Source of the DNA: Bacteroidia bacterium
GTDB taxonomy: Bacteria > Bacteroidota > Bacteroidia > 2-12-FULL-35-15
Reading direction: 5' to 3'
Length of the DNA stretch: 64,000 nt
Assembly: GCA_030654175.1 (NCBI GenBank)
Contig: JAURXZ010000049.1
Location: 404,334-468,333 of the forward strand
This document shows positions 40,101 through 48,349 of this stretch, one piece after another; the stretch's first letter is position 1, and the number at the start of each line of letters is the position of its first letter. The notes beneath the pieces are model-generated. The model searched no databases and was not told where the DNA came from. It saw nothing but the letters and a program-made list of their open reading frames with translations. Both the position numbers and the translations under genes were made by a program.

Positions 40101-42453
40101 GCCTGCAAATAATAGTTCTTTTATTGAGGGCGCTGCTATTACAATACAGGCTGACATATCCGGAGGAACAGGAACAATACAAAAAGTAGAATTTTTTGCA
40201 GATACTATTAAACTTGGAGAGGATGCAACAATTCCATATAGTTTTGTTTGGAATAATGTTATTCAGGGTAATTACGAACTTACTGCAAAAGTAACGGATA
40301 GCGAAAATGATTCAGCTCTGTCTTCAATAGTAAATGTTTCTGTGATTCCTCAGGCAACCTGCAATGCAACCGGAACTATTTCCAGAGAAGTCTGGAATAA
40401 TACAAGTGGTTCAGTTGTTTCATCAATACCCGTTACCACACAACCAAATTCTACAGAACAATTAACAATCTTTCAGGCTCCTGAAAATGCTGGAGATAAT
40501 TATGGCCAGCGGATAAGCGGTTATGTTTGTCCTCCAATAACCGGTAATTATATTTTCTGGATTGCAAGTGATGATAACAGTGAATTATGGTTAAGCACAG
40601 ATGACGATCCAATCAATAAACAAAAAATAGCTTCTGTTACCGGATATACGGCTCCGTTGCAATGGACTAAATATTCTACACAGCAATCGGCTTCAAAAAA
40701 TCTTATTGCGGGTGAACAGTATTATATTGAAGTATTGCATAAAGAAGCAACCCAGGGTGATAATTGCGCTGTTGGGTGGCAATTACCCAATGGAACCCTG
40801 GAAAGACCTATACCTGGTACAAGGCTTTCTCCATTTAGTATTCCACTGTTGATTAATATTAATCAGCCTGAGAACAACAGTTCATTTAGTACTGGTTCTG
40901 ATATTACAATTCAGGCTACAGTCTCGGGAGGAACCGGCACTATACAAAAAGTAGAATTTTTTGCGGACTCAACAAAAATCGCTGAAGATGAAACCAGTCC
41001 ATATGGTTTTACATGGAATGATGTAATTGCCGGAAATTATGAACTTACTGCCAAGGTTACAGATAATGGAAACGATAGTGCAGTTTCCTCAACGGTAACA
41101 ATTTCGATAAGCTCAGTTGTTACATGTACTGCTTCAGGTTCTATTGCAAGAGAAGTGTGGAGTAATATAAGTGGGTCATCAGTTAGTGCTATTCCTTTGA
41201 GCATAAATCCAACTTTAGTTGGGCAGCTTACAATTTTCGAAGCACCGCAAAATTTTGCTAATAATTATGGTCAGCGCATCAGTGGTTATGTTTGCCCACC
41301 AGTAACCGGTAATTATATTTTTTGGATTGCAAGTGATAATAGCAGTGAACTATGGTTAAGCTCAGATGAAACCCCTTCTAATAAACAAAAAATAGCTTCT
41401 GTTTCGGGATATACATCCTCAAGGCAATGGACAAAATATTCCACACAAAAATCGGTCTCGAAAAATCTTTTGGCTGGTCAGAAATATTATATCGAAGCTT
41501 TACATAAAGAAGGGGATCAGGGAGATAATTGCGCTGTGGGATGGCAATTGCCATCAGGTATTCAGGAACGTCCAATACCGGGTAACAGGCTTTCGCCATT
41601 TGAGTTTGTCCCTCCAATACAATTAATTTCCGCTGGTAGTAACTGGAAGTACCTTGATAATGGAACTAACCAGGGAACCGCCTGGAGGGCGACATCTTTT
41701 AATGATGCAACTTGGAAAACCGGTAACGCAGAATTCGGTTATGGTGATGGTGGGGAAGCCACTTTAGTTAGTTACGGACCATCATCCACAAATAAGTACA
41801 TCACTACTTATTTCAGAAAGACATTTAATGTAACAGATATGTCAACTATTTCCGGTTTAGAGTTAAGTCTGATCCGTGATGATGGAGCAGTGGTATATAT
41901 TAATGGAGTTGAAGTTTACAGAAACAACCTGCCATCTGGCACTATTTTTTATAATACGCTTGCACCAACAATTATTGATGCAACCAAGGAATCAATTTAC
42001 GTAATAGCAAACATAAGTTCAAGCACTTTGGTAAATGGAACAAATCATATCGCAGTAGAAATACATCAAAACGCTAAAACGAGTCCTGATATGAGTTTTA
42101 ATTTAAAATTAAAAACGTTAAGTGGATCACGAATTATGGATAATGAAATTACAAATGATACCACTCAGGAAAATACTATTTTGGAAAATAAAGTTGAGAT
42201 GATCGTTTACCCTAATCCAAATACCGGGCAGTTCAACCTCGAGTTTTGTATTGATGAGCCAGATGAAAAAACTATTATAATTGAAATATTTAATTCATTG
42301 GGACAGGTTATATATAAAGACCTTCCGCAAAAAATCAACGGTTGTATTAAAGAAACAATTGAATTGGAAGCAAGCCTTCCAATAGGAGTTTATATAATGA
42401 AAGTAACAATTGATGATAAAATTCAAACTGCAAAAATGTTATTGACAAGGTAG
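37123..42453 (+). CDS. Bifunctional-looking fusion: GH-A hydrolase + purple-acid-phosphatase-like domain + 3 PA14, T9SS cargo
   Basis: 1776 residues. Order: signal peptide (to about residue 37); GH-A barrel (38-455; Glu143 in VIANEPD, Glu273 in ALTEAN); metallophosphoesterase (470-727) with the purple acid phosphatase motif set GDYG, GDNNY, GNHD, FHHSP and GHSHVYER; Big_7 (730-823); PA14 subtype 1 (825-983); Big_7 (986-1078); PA14 subtype 2 (1080-1239); Big_7 (1240-1331); PA14 subtype 2 (1333-1494); jelly roll (1496-1668); sorting domain (1690-1776, IVYPNPNTGQFNLEF). All metal-ligand motifs look intact, so both a glycosidase and a phosphatase activity are possible on one secreted chain. The phosphatase domain has a close single-domain paralogue just downstream (42546). 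Confidence 0.88.
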   Translation: MKSFYFKIRIKTSFSLLLIFVFYNSFQEVLSQNISEKFFGQNAWMPDSISLTFYNGKLNSVWKKVKDSQARIIRYGGIAVDKNRSTGDQYLNIIDSIRGYGMEPVIEVSFYNNKYTASQAAEIVEFVNITNAKNVKYWVIANEPDVSYGYTNASQVAGYIKAFSFAMKNKDPSIKIIAPEVASYNEKILNGLLTPGGIYDITGKDSLGNFIVDIISFHAYHFNGSQKRNEIISFLTEPKQLEQNLNKLNQKIEACNIFNQRNTNSLLQIALTEANVNYQNPLGDDIFGLGANSFIGGQYWAEMIGICMKNKVEFINFWSVIEGQEKGYLNHSSILPKPTYYHFQMLADNFKGKFCKGIDNKTNVKSFGSKKDDQVSVIIMNQDQSSDYIYTLRLDTNSISGSDSLKINIDAEIAFEYSDTIYRESSVLLTLNSSGTLIKKCVYKLRGNADQNIPPTCNTVEISLAIPPATSDKFAIIGDYGFSGANESAVADLVKSWNPEYIITLGDNNYELGDSSTIDANIGQYYHDYIYPYSGSYGAGADANRFFPSLGNHDLNTDSGSAYIQYFSLPGNERYYDFTKGNIHFFVLNSDPREVDGIDSSSIQALWLKNTLQNSTSKWNVIYFHHSPYCSDAVHGNQTYMQWPFKKWGANVVLSGHSHVYERLVVDGIPYFVNGVGGKSIYSFKSTPLPESIFRYNSNYGAMLCNEYGDTLAFRFYNKAGALIDSYYLTRPPFSIVISSPPNNAIFSYGTPVIINATVTGASGGIQKVDFYSDSLKLGTDSIYPYSFSWTNVPVGNYSLTAFATDNSNNSVASLPANISVVMPCVSTGKITRDHWANIAGTSVTNIPVNIAPTNTSQLTIFEGPSNISDNYGSRIRGYVCPPISGNYTFWIASDDNSELWLSTNELVLNKVKIASVSGYTSSRQWTKYAGQQSAPISLIAGTQYYIEALHKEGSQGDNLAVGWQLPNGVLERPIPGSRLAPIVTPLIATISAPANNSSFIEGAAITIQADISGGTGTIQKVEFFADTIKLGEDATIPYSFVWNNVIQGNYELTAKVTDSENDSALSSIVNVSVIPQATCNATGTISREVWNNTSGSVVSSIPVTTQPNSTEQLTIFQAPENAGDNYGQRISGYVCPPITGNYIFWIASDDNSELWLSTDDDPINKQKIASVTGYTAPLQWTKYSTQQSASKNLIAGEQYYIEVLHKEATQGDNCAVGWQLPNGTLERPIPGTRLSPFSIPLLININQPENNSSFSTGSDITIQATVSGGTGTIQKVEFFADSTKIAEDETSPYGFTWNDVIAGNYELTAKVTDNGNDSAVSSTVTISISSVVTCTASGSIAREVWSNISGSSVSAIPLSINPTLVGQLTIFEAPQNFANNYGQRISGYVCPPVTGNYIFWIASDNSSELWLSSDETPSNKQKIASVSGYTSSRQWTKYSTQKSVSKNLLAGQKYYIEALHKEGDQGDNCAVGWQLPSGIQERPIPGNRLSPFEFVPPIQLISAGSNWKYLDNGTNQGTAWRATSFNDATWKTGNAEFGYGDGGEATLVSYGPSSTNKYITTYFRKTFNVTDMSTISGLELSLIRDDGAVVYINGVEVYRNNLPSGTIFYNTLAPTIIDATKESIYVIANISSSTLVNGTNHIAVEIHQNAKTSPDMSFNLKLKTLSGSRIMDNEITNDTTQENTILENKVEMIVYPNPNTGQFNLEFCIDEPDEKTIIIEIFNSLGQVIYKDLPQKINGCIKETIELEASLPIGVYIMKVTIDDKIQTAKMLLTR

Positions 42454-42545
42454 ATATTGTTTCAAGTATCAAGATTATAATTAAAAATACAGTTTGAGCA
42501 GACTTACAAATCTCTTAAGTGTTTTTTTGCCCTTTCGGAATAAAT

Positions 42546-43463
42546 ATGAAAAAAATAAACTCATTAATAGTATTATCCATATTATCTATTAGCCTTCAGG
42601 GTCAACATATTCAAGCGAAAAAGTATTTCAATTTGAAATTTAAAAAGTTAAACACCAAACCTGTTATAAATTATACTCAAAATGTATTCGCAATAATCGG
42701 GGATTATGGCTGGACAGGCCCCAATGAAGCAGCTGTGGCCAATCTGATAAAATCATGGAACCCTGAATTTATTATTACAACAGGCGATAATAATTATCGT
42801 GATGGGGCCGATTCAACTATTGATGCTAATATTGGGCAGTATTATCATGATTATATAAAGCCCTATAACGGAATATATGGGCCAGGGGCTGATATCAACA
42901 GATTTTTTCCTTCTTTGGGAAATCATGATATGATCACTTCTTCAGGAGCAGCCTACCTTGGGTATTTTACTTTATTTGGAAATGAACGGTATTATGATTT
43001 TGTAAAAGGGGAGGTACATTTTTTTGTTTTAAATGGCAACGCTTCTGAGCCCGATGGGATCACAAGCACATCTGTGCAGGCAAACTGGCTAAAGAATAAG
43101 TTGGCTTCATCCACTGCAAAATGGAAATTAATTTATTTTCATCAATCTCCATTTGTTTCAGATGTTGTTCATGGGAATACAGTAGAAATGCAATGGCCCT
43201 TTAAAACCTGGGGGGCAGATGCAGTGATATCAGGTCACTCACATGTTTATGAAAGGATTGTAATTGATAACTTTAATTACTTTGTAAATGGTCTTGGAGG
43301 AGAAAGCAAATATTCTTTTAGTCCTTCACCCATTTCTGGTAGTCAGATAAGATACAATGCAAACTTCGGTGCTATGCAAGTTACAGTTGAGCCAGATACA
43401 CTTTGGTTTAAATTTTACAACATCACAAATAATCTTATCGAGAGTTATCCTCTAGTTAAATAA
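42546..43463 (+). CDS. Secreted purple-acid-phosphatase-like metallophosphoesterase
   Basis: 305 residues. Signal peptide MKKINSLIVLSILSISLQGQ, then one metallophosphoesterase domain (about 45-300) with GDYG, GDNNY, GNHD, IYFHQSP and SGHSHVYER, the purple acid phosphatase ligand set. It aligns along its whole length with residues 470-727 of the preceding gene, roughly two thirds identical by eye. ATG 42546 is chosen because it starts the signal peptide; the in-frame GTG at 42519 adds residues that fit no leader. The protein ends without a sorting domain, but decayed sorting-domain sequence lies directly downstream (43493-43766), so it was probably once a T9SS cargo. Likely a non-specific phosphomonoesterase or phosphodiesterase. 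Confidence 0.87.
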   Translation: MKKINSLIVLSILSISLQGQHIQAKKYFNLKFKKLNTKPVINYTQNVFAIIGDYGWTGPNEAAVANLIKSWNPEFIITTGDNNYRDGADSTIDANIGQYYHDYIKPYNGIYGPGADINRFFPSLGNHDMITSSGAAYLGYFTLFGNERYYDFVKGEVHFFVLNGNASEPDGITSTSVQANWLKNKLASSTAKWKLIYFHQSPFVSDVVHGNTVEMQWPFKTWGADAVISGHSHVYERIVIDNFNYFVNGLGGESKYSFSPSPISGSQIRYNANFGAMQVTVEPDTLWFKFYNITNNLIESYPLVK

Positions 43464-44004
43464 GCCTCTACTCCACTATTTTATCACAGGGATGTAACGA
43501 TACTTTTAATGTAAATGTTTATCCTGATCCATCCACCGGCTTGTTTTTCTTTTGAATTAAGCATTGAAGATATTTCTTCAGGGATCCCTTTTGGTCAAAT
43601 TTGTAAATTCTCCTGGACAACCAGTTTTTACATAAATTGCTGAACATTAAGTGGTAGTATTAAATAAACCATTGAGTTGAGTTCATCCCTTTTTGCAGGT
43701 ATTTATATACTCCAACTTACCATTAGGAATAGAACGGAAAATAGTCGAGTATTATTGATCAGGTAACAATTCGAGAAGTTTATTATTTCACTTTTTCTTC
43801 ATTTTAAATATTTTTCTTCTCCGTTAATTATTTATACATTTATACTTATAAGTTTCGACTAAATAAATTTTGGTTTTAAGAATTTATTTTGAAATAATTA
43901 TACTTTTTTCTCGGTTGGAATTAGCCTGGGCCATTTTGAAGGACAGGAGAAATAATTATTCTAAGTCTTTTGTACGGAGTTAAAATCATAATATACCTTT
44001 TTCA
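43464..44004. other. Intergenic region before the GH18 gene
   Basis: 541 bp. The first 300 bases hold the decayed sorting domain. The rest (43767-44004) is AT-rich with no ORF; it must contain the promoter of the GH18 gene, but I see no exact TAnnTTTG box. Confidence 0.6.
43493..43766 (+). pseudogene. Decayed T9SS sorting domain behind the phosphatase gene
   Basis: In one frame 43493-43553 reads CNDTFNVNVYPDPSTGLFFF, the start of a type A sorting domain (YPNP changed to YPDP). One base later, in another frame, 43554-43766 reads ELSIEDISSG ... TIELSSSLFAGIYILQLTI ... VLLIR and stops where a sorting domain should end. Two stops interrupt it (43641-43643 and 43665-43667); the second sits in SIK*TIEL, where intact neighbours read CIKETIEL, so GAA became TAA. 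The join to the phosphatase frame is also lost. Confidence 0.82.
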
Positions 44005-47000
44005 ATGAAAAAAATCTTTACAATTTTTGCTATTCTCTATATGCAATTTTCTTTTTCGCAAACAACTGATCAAAAAGAACAGCTTTTGCCTATTGATACT
44101 ATTAACCATAATTCACTCCATAAATCCATTCATCAGGAAGAAGCAGAAAAGTATGCACTTTATAATTTAAGGACTGATGCCCAGTGGGACAGTTTACGCG
44201 GTGCTCAAACAGGAAAACCAAAAAGTTTTGTTGCAAAAAATAATCGTACGTGTAATTTAAATAAACGAGTTTATGGTTGGCATCCTTATTGGAGTAATGG
44301 TTTGCAAACCAATTACGACTGGGCAGGTTTAACCGATCTGTGTTATTTTGCATACGAGGTAAATGCATCAACTGGAAATTCAAGTAATACGCACAGTTGG
44401 GCAACAGCTCAGGTGGTTACCGATGCACAAACCAATGGGGTGAATGTAACTTTATGTGCAACATTATTTAGCGGGCATACAACATTTCTGGGCAGTTCCA
44501 CAGCTCGTCAAACGCTCATAACCAATTTAATCAATTTGGTTCAGTCGCGTAATGCGCATGGTGTAAACATTGATTTTGAAGGGATGGGCGCTTCCCATAG
44601 TGCTGATTTTACAAGTTTTATGATCGATCTTTGTAATCAAATACATGCTGCTGTCCCGGGTTCCGAAGTGAGTATTGCATTATATGCTGTAGATTGGAGC
44701 AGTGTATTTGATATTCAGGCAATGGATCCTTACGTTGATTTGTTTATCATTATGGGGTATGATTATTATTATAGTGGGAGTGCTACAGCAGGCCCTGAGG
44801 ATCCACTTTACAATTTTCAAACTTCCTATAATTATACACTCACAAAATCCATTACTTATTATTTGAACAAAGGTGCAACACATTCTAAATTATTATTGGG
44901 ATTGCCTTATTACGGCCGTGAATGGTCAACAACAGCAAATACAATACCGAGCTCAACCACAGGAAGCACTAATTCGGTATTTTATAATAATTTCAAAAAT
45001 AATGCCAATGGTTATTATAGCAGCCGGCAATGGGATATAAATAGTTTTTCTACCTGGTATCCCTCCCAACGTAGTGGTCAGTGGTGGCAGTGTTTTATCG
45101 ATGATGCATACGCTTTGGGTAAGCGTTTTGATATCGTTAATCAGCAGGGGATCGGAGGCATTGGTATATGGGCCTTAGGTTATGATGACGGCTATACTGA
45201 TTTCTGGGATCTGATTCAAAATAAGTTTACTGATTGCGCAACTGTTCCATGCACTGATACTATTTATGATATGGGCGGACCTGGCAGAAATTATAATGCA
45301 AATGAAAAATTTACCTATACTATTTCACCAACAAATGCATCTGGTGTTACACTTAATTTCAGCTCATTTGCAACCGAATTAAATTTTGATACATTATGGA
45401 TCTATGATGGACCAACCATTACATCACCATTGCTTGGAATTTATCATGGGACAAACAGTCCCGGAAGTATTTCTTCTTCAGGTTCTTCGTTGACCATACG
45501 TTTTAAATCTGACGGTAGTACCCAAACATTAGGTTGGCAGGCAATATGGAATTGTGTTATGGATATAATTGCACCAGCTACACAGGTTACTGCACCCACA
45601 AATTGGGCAACGCAAAATTTCACAACAACCTTTACAGATACCGACAATACAGGAGGTTCAGGTATTGAGAAAAGTTTTTACCAGATATTGGACTATAATG
45701 GTACTGAATGGAGGGCAAACAATGGAAATGGTTTTTTTAGTGATAATTTCGACAGCATTATTCATTCTGAATGGACTGTTGGAACTGGTGTATGGGCAAT
45801 CAATAGCGGATATTTAGAACAAAGTGATCAGGCAAATACCAATACAAATATTTATGCTCCACTTAAACAAAATTTATCCAACAGGTATTTATACAATTGG
45901 CAAGGCAAGATAGATGGAACAGGAACAAACAGGCGTGCAGGTTTCCATTTCTTTTGCGATAGTGCAGCACAAACTAACCGTGGGAATTCTTATTTTGTCT
46001 GGTTCCGGGCCGATCAAAGCCAATTGCAGATCTATAAAGTTGTGAATAATAATTTTGGAACAGCTGCATACAGTATTCCTTTAACAATTAATGCAAGTAC
46101 ATGGTACGATTATAAAGTGTTTTATGATCGTATTTCAGGAAAAATGGATATATATGTAAATAATGCTTTGGTTGGTAGTTGGACTGATCCTACACCTTAC
46201 TCAAACGGCAATTATATTTCATTCCGCAGTGGAGATTGCAGTTATTTGGTGAATGATCTAAAAGTGTATCGCTCGAGATTGCCATCCGTAACAGTGAGTG
46301 TTGGCCCAGCATCCACCAATGATGTTCGTTATCAGAATCCAAATCCGGGAACTCCATCATGCAGAGTAAAATCTATTACAAAAGATGCGGCTGGAAATTT
46401 ATCAGCAGTTGCTTCGCAAAATGTAAATATTGACTGGACCTTACCATCAGGTTTTTTAGTAAATGATGGAACATCAACAGACATTGACTTAACAAATTCG
46501 TTTACACAACTTTCTGCTAACTGGACCATCAGTGCAGATACAAACTCCGGACTTGTAAGTTACTCCTATGCAATTGGTACCACATCAGGAGCAACAGATA
46601 TTGTAAATTGGACAGATAATGGTTTAAATACATCGGTAACACATACCGGATTAGCATTGGTCCCCAATCAGTATTATTATTTTAGCGTGCGATCAATTGA
46701 TAGTGCCGGTTTGCAATCAACAGTTTATTCCAGTGACGGGCAAATTATTACTCTAACTTCGATTGATGAACAAGATGCGGATTTTGGTTTATATGTTTAT
46801 CCGAATCCATTTAGTAATCATGCAAACATCAATTATAAATTAATGGAAAATTTAAAAGTTGAAATTATTCTGACTGATGTATTGGGCAAAGAACTTATTT
46901 TATTTAATAATGTTCAGTCACCTGGTAGTTACGAGCTAACAATAAATGCTAAAGATCTGATGTTGGCACAGGGCATGTATTTTGTAAAATTAAAAACCGA

Positions 47001-47037
47001 TAAAGTACAAAAGGTTGTGAAAATCAGTGTTAATTAA
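44005..47037 (+). CDS. GH18 chitinase-like enzyme with CUB and lectin-like domains, T9SS cargo
   Basis: Secreted protein of 1010 residues. Signal peptide to about FSFSQ (residue 18); a spacer; GH18 TIM barrel (about 85-405) with the catalytic motif GVNIDFEGM (Asp190, acid/base Glu192), a LFIIMGYDYYY strand and a terminal GIGIWALGYDDG; CUB domain (about 410-515, DTIYDMGGPGRNYNANEKF, LWIYDGP); a short beta module; a concanavalin/LamG-like sandwich (about 575-765); a fibronectin-like module (about 800-910); and a sorting domain (about 925-1010, YVYPNPFSNHANINY ... GMYFVKLKTDKVQ). GH18 enzymes hydrolyse chitin or related GlcNAc polymers with retention. Its sorting domain differs from those of the PA14 genes, so it is not part of that shuffled family. 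It is convergent with the UspA gene 46 bp on. Confidence 0.9.
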   Translation: MKKIFTIFAILYMQFSFSQTTDQKEQLLPIDTINHNSLHKSIHQEEAEKYALYNLRTDAQWDSLRGAQTGKPKSFVAKNNRTCNLNKRVYGWHPYWSNGLQTNYDWAGLTDLCYFAYEVNASTGNSSNTHSWATAQVVTDAQTNGVNVTLCATLFSGHTTFLGSSTARQTLITNLINLVQSRNAHGVNIDFEGMGASHSADFTSFMIDLCNQIHAAVPGSEVSIALYAVDWSSVFDIQAMDPYVDLFIIMGYDYYYSGSATAGPEDPLYNFQTSYNYTLTKSITYYLNKGATHSKLLLGLPYYGREWSTTANTIPSSTTGSTNSVFYNNFKNNANGYYSSRQWDINSFSTWYPSQRSGQWWQCFIDDAYALGKRFDIVNQQGIGGIGIWALGYDDGYTDFWDLIQNKFTDCATVPCTDTIYDMGGPGRNYNANEKFTYTISPTNASGVTLNFSSFATELNFDTLWIYDGPTITSPLLGIYHGTNSPGSISSSGSSLTIRFKSDGSTQTLGWQAIWNCVMDIIAPATQVTAPTNWATQNFTTTFTDTDNTGGSGIEKSFYQILDYNGTEWRANNGNGFFSDNFDSIIHSEWTVGTGVWAINSGYLEQSDQANTNTNIYAPLKQNLSNRYLYNWQGKIDGTGTNRRAGFHFFCDSAAQTNRGNSYFVWFRADQSQLQIYKVVNNNFGTAAYSIPLTINASTWYDYKVFYDRISGKMDIYVNNALVGSWTDPTPYSNGNYISFRSGDCSYLVNDLKVYRSRLPSVTVSVGPASTNDVRYQNPNPGTPSCRVKSITKDAAGNLSAVASQNVNIDWTLPSGFLVNDGTSTDIDLTNSFTQLSANWTISADTNSGLVSYSYAIGTTSGATDIVNWTDNGLNTSVTHTGLALVPNQYYYFSVRSIDSAGLQSTVYSSDGQIITLTSIDEQDADFGLYVYPNPFSNHANINYKLMENLKVEIILTDVLGKELILFNNVQSPGSYELTINAKDLMLAQGMYFVKLKTDKVQKVVKISVN

Positions 47038-47083
47038 AATGCCTGAGTACTTTATTAAATTCAAATTTCACCAGTTACTGATT

Positions 47084-47980
47084 TCAAAATGGATTAGCAG
47101 CTGCTAACGAAACTGAATCATACACACCTTCTGTTGGACGAATGCTCATTACCGGTATTCTTGAGTGATTTACGATCTGCTTTGCAAAAGCACCTAAGAA
47201 CATTCCCGTCAGGTCAGATTCATGATCATTCAAAACCGCTATTAAATCCGCTTTTACTTTTTTTGAATACTTCATGGCTGCAATTGCCAGATTATCATCT
47301 TTAACGATCTTAAATTCATAAGGAAGCCCTGCTTTTTTTATCGCTTTTTCAATTGAATCCATTTTAATTTTGAATTTTTTTGAATCGGTTTCTCCATTTT
47401 TACTAAGCAGCCCAAGTACAAATATTTTTGCAGCGTATTTTTCTGCCAGTGCAATGGTATAATCTACTTTTTGACGGGAGTTAAAAGAATCATCAACAGG
47501 TAAAATTATTTTAGTAAATCCTAACTTTTTAGTATGGGCTTGAACAGTGATTACCGGGCAAGAACATTTTGTGACTATTTTATGTGCATTGCTGCCAATA
47601 AAAAATTCGTCAAAACCACTGGCACCGTGAGTTCCCATTACTACCAGATCAATGTTGTTTTTTTTCACAGCTTCACTTACTTCTGTGTGAGTTCTCCCTA
47701 AGTTGCAGATCGTTTTTACTGTTATTGAATATTCCCTTTTTAATTTTTTTGCAAGATCGTCCAATTGCTTAACTGCAATTTTTTCTATTGCCCCCATATC
47801 TGTAAACATTACTGCCGGATTATAAATATGGTATGTACTTTCGGATATTTCAATGGCATGAAGTAAATAAATATCAGCTTTGTATAAGCGAGCCATAAAA
47901 GAGGCATGTTCAAGAGCAAGGAGACTGGTTTTAGAAAAATCAGTTGGAATAAGAATCCTTTTTATTTGGAATGTTTTCAT
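47084..47980 (-). CDS. Universal stress protein, tandem Usp domains
   Basis: 298 residues with two Usp domains (about 1-148 and 150-285). The first has ILIPTDFSKTSLLALEHASFMA and a full ATP loop of the G-2x-G-9x-G(S) type (VVMGTHGASGFDEFFIGSNAHKI), so it should bind ATP, unlike the relative at 5811. The second begins KIILPVDDSFNSRQKVDYTIALAEKY and ends with AVLNDHESDLTGMFLGAFAKQIVNHSRIPVMSI, an imperfect loop. It begins the stress island. A Crp/Fnr-type palindrome sits about 105 bases upstream of its ATG. Confidence 0.92.
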   Translation of the reverse strand: MKTFQIKRILIPTDFSKTSLLALEHASFMARLYKADIYLLHAIEISESTYHIYNPAVMFTDMGAIEKIAVKQLDDLAKKLKREYSITVKTICNLGRTHTEVSEAVKKNNIDLVVMGTHGASGFDEFFIGSNAHKIVTKCSCPVITVQAHTKKLGFTKIILPVDDSFNSRQKVDYTIALAEKYAAKIFVLGLLSKNGETDSKKFKIKMDSIEKAIKKAGLPYEFKIVKDDNLAIAAMKYSKKVKADLIAVLNDHESDLTGMFLGAFAKQIVNHSRIPVMSIRPTEGVYDSVSLAAANPF

Positions 47981-48349
47981 TTGATTTATAGTAAATTAAA
48001 TTAGATTGATTATTTTTTTATGGTTTCATGGTACAAAAATCGCTTAGGATGGTTTTATAGTTCATGATAGTGGTCAGAACCTGGTATGACTTTTGTCATA
48101 TTTATCAAAGGACGGTCATTTTAATTTTGAGTAATTGAATTTTTTCTTAATGCAGCTGGAATATGTAATTACAAGGTCAGATAAATGTGTTGCTTTTTGT
48201 TTTTATGAAACAGTTATGTTTTTTGTGCTTATTGATAAGTGTGAATAATGTAATTCTTTTCCATAATTGTGTAGTTCAATTTATTTTAAAGCATCCACCT
48301 TTGTAAATTATTAAATCTCTTTACTGAACTTTATTAATACCTAAACAAA
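47981..48349. other. Divergent intergenic region between uspA and a small membrane protein gene
   Basis: 369 bp, no ORF or RNA gene seen. Holds the palindrome at 48085-48100 and, for the minus strand, a one-mismatch -7 box (CAAAAATC on the plus strand, 48034-48041). Confidence 0.6.
48085..48100. promoter_or_regulatory. Candidate Crp/Fnr-family operator
   Basis: TATGACTTTTGTCATA is a perfect palindrome with 6-base arms and a 4-base centre, equal to TATGA-N6-TCATA, the 5-6-5 layout of Crp/Fnr sites. It lies about 55-60 bases upstream of a near-consensus -7 box for the UspA gene, a position typical of activation. The regulator is not in the window. Confidence 0.4.

Noticed and set aside
8366-47037. 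Standard polysaccharide utilisation locus
   Set aside because: No SusC/SusD pair and no hybrid two-component regulator in the stretch, so the term does not fit.
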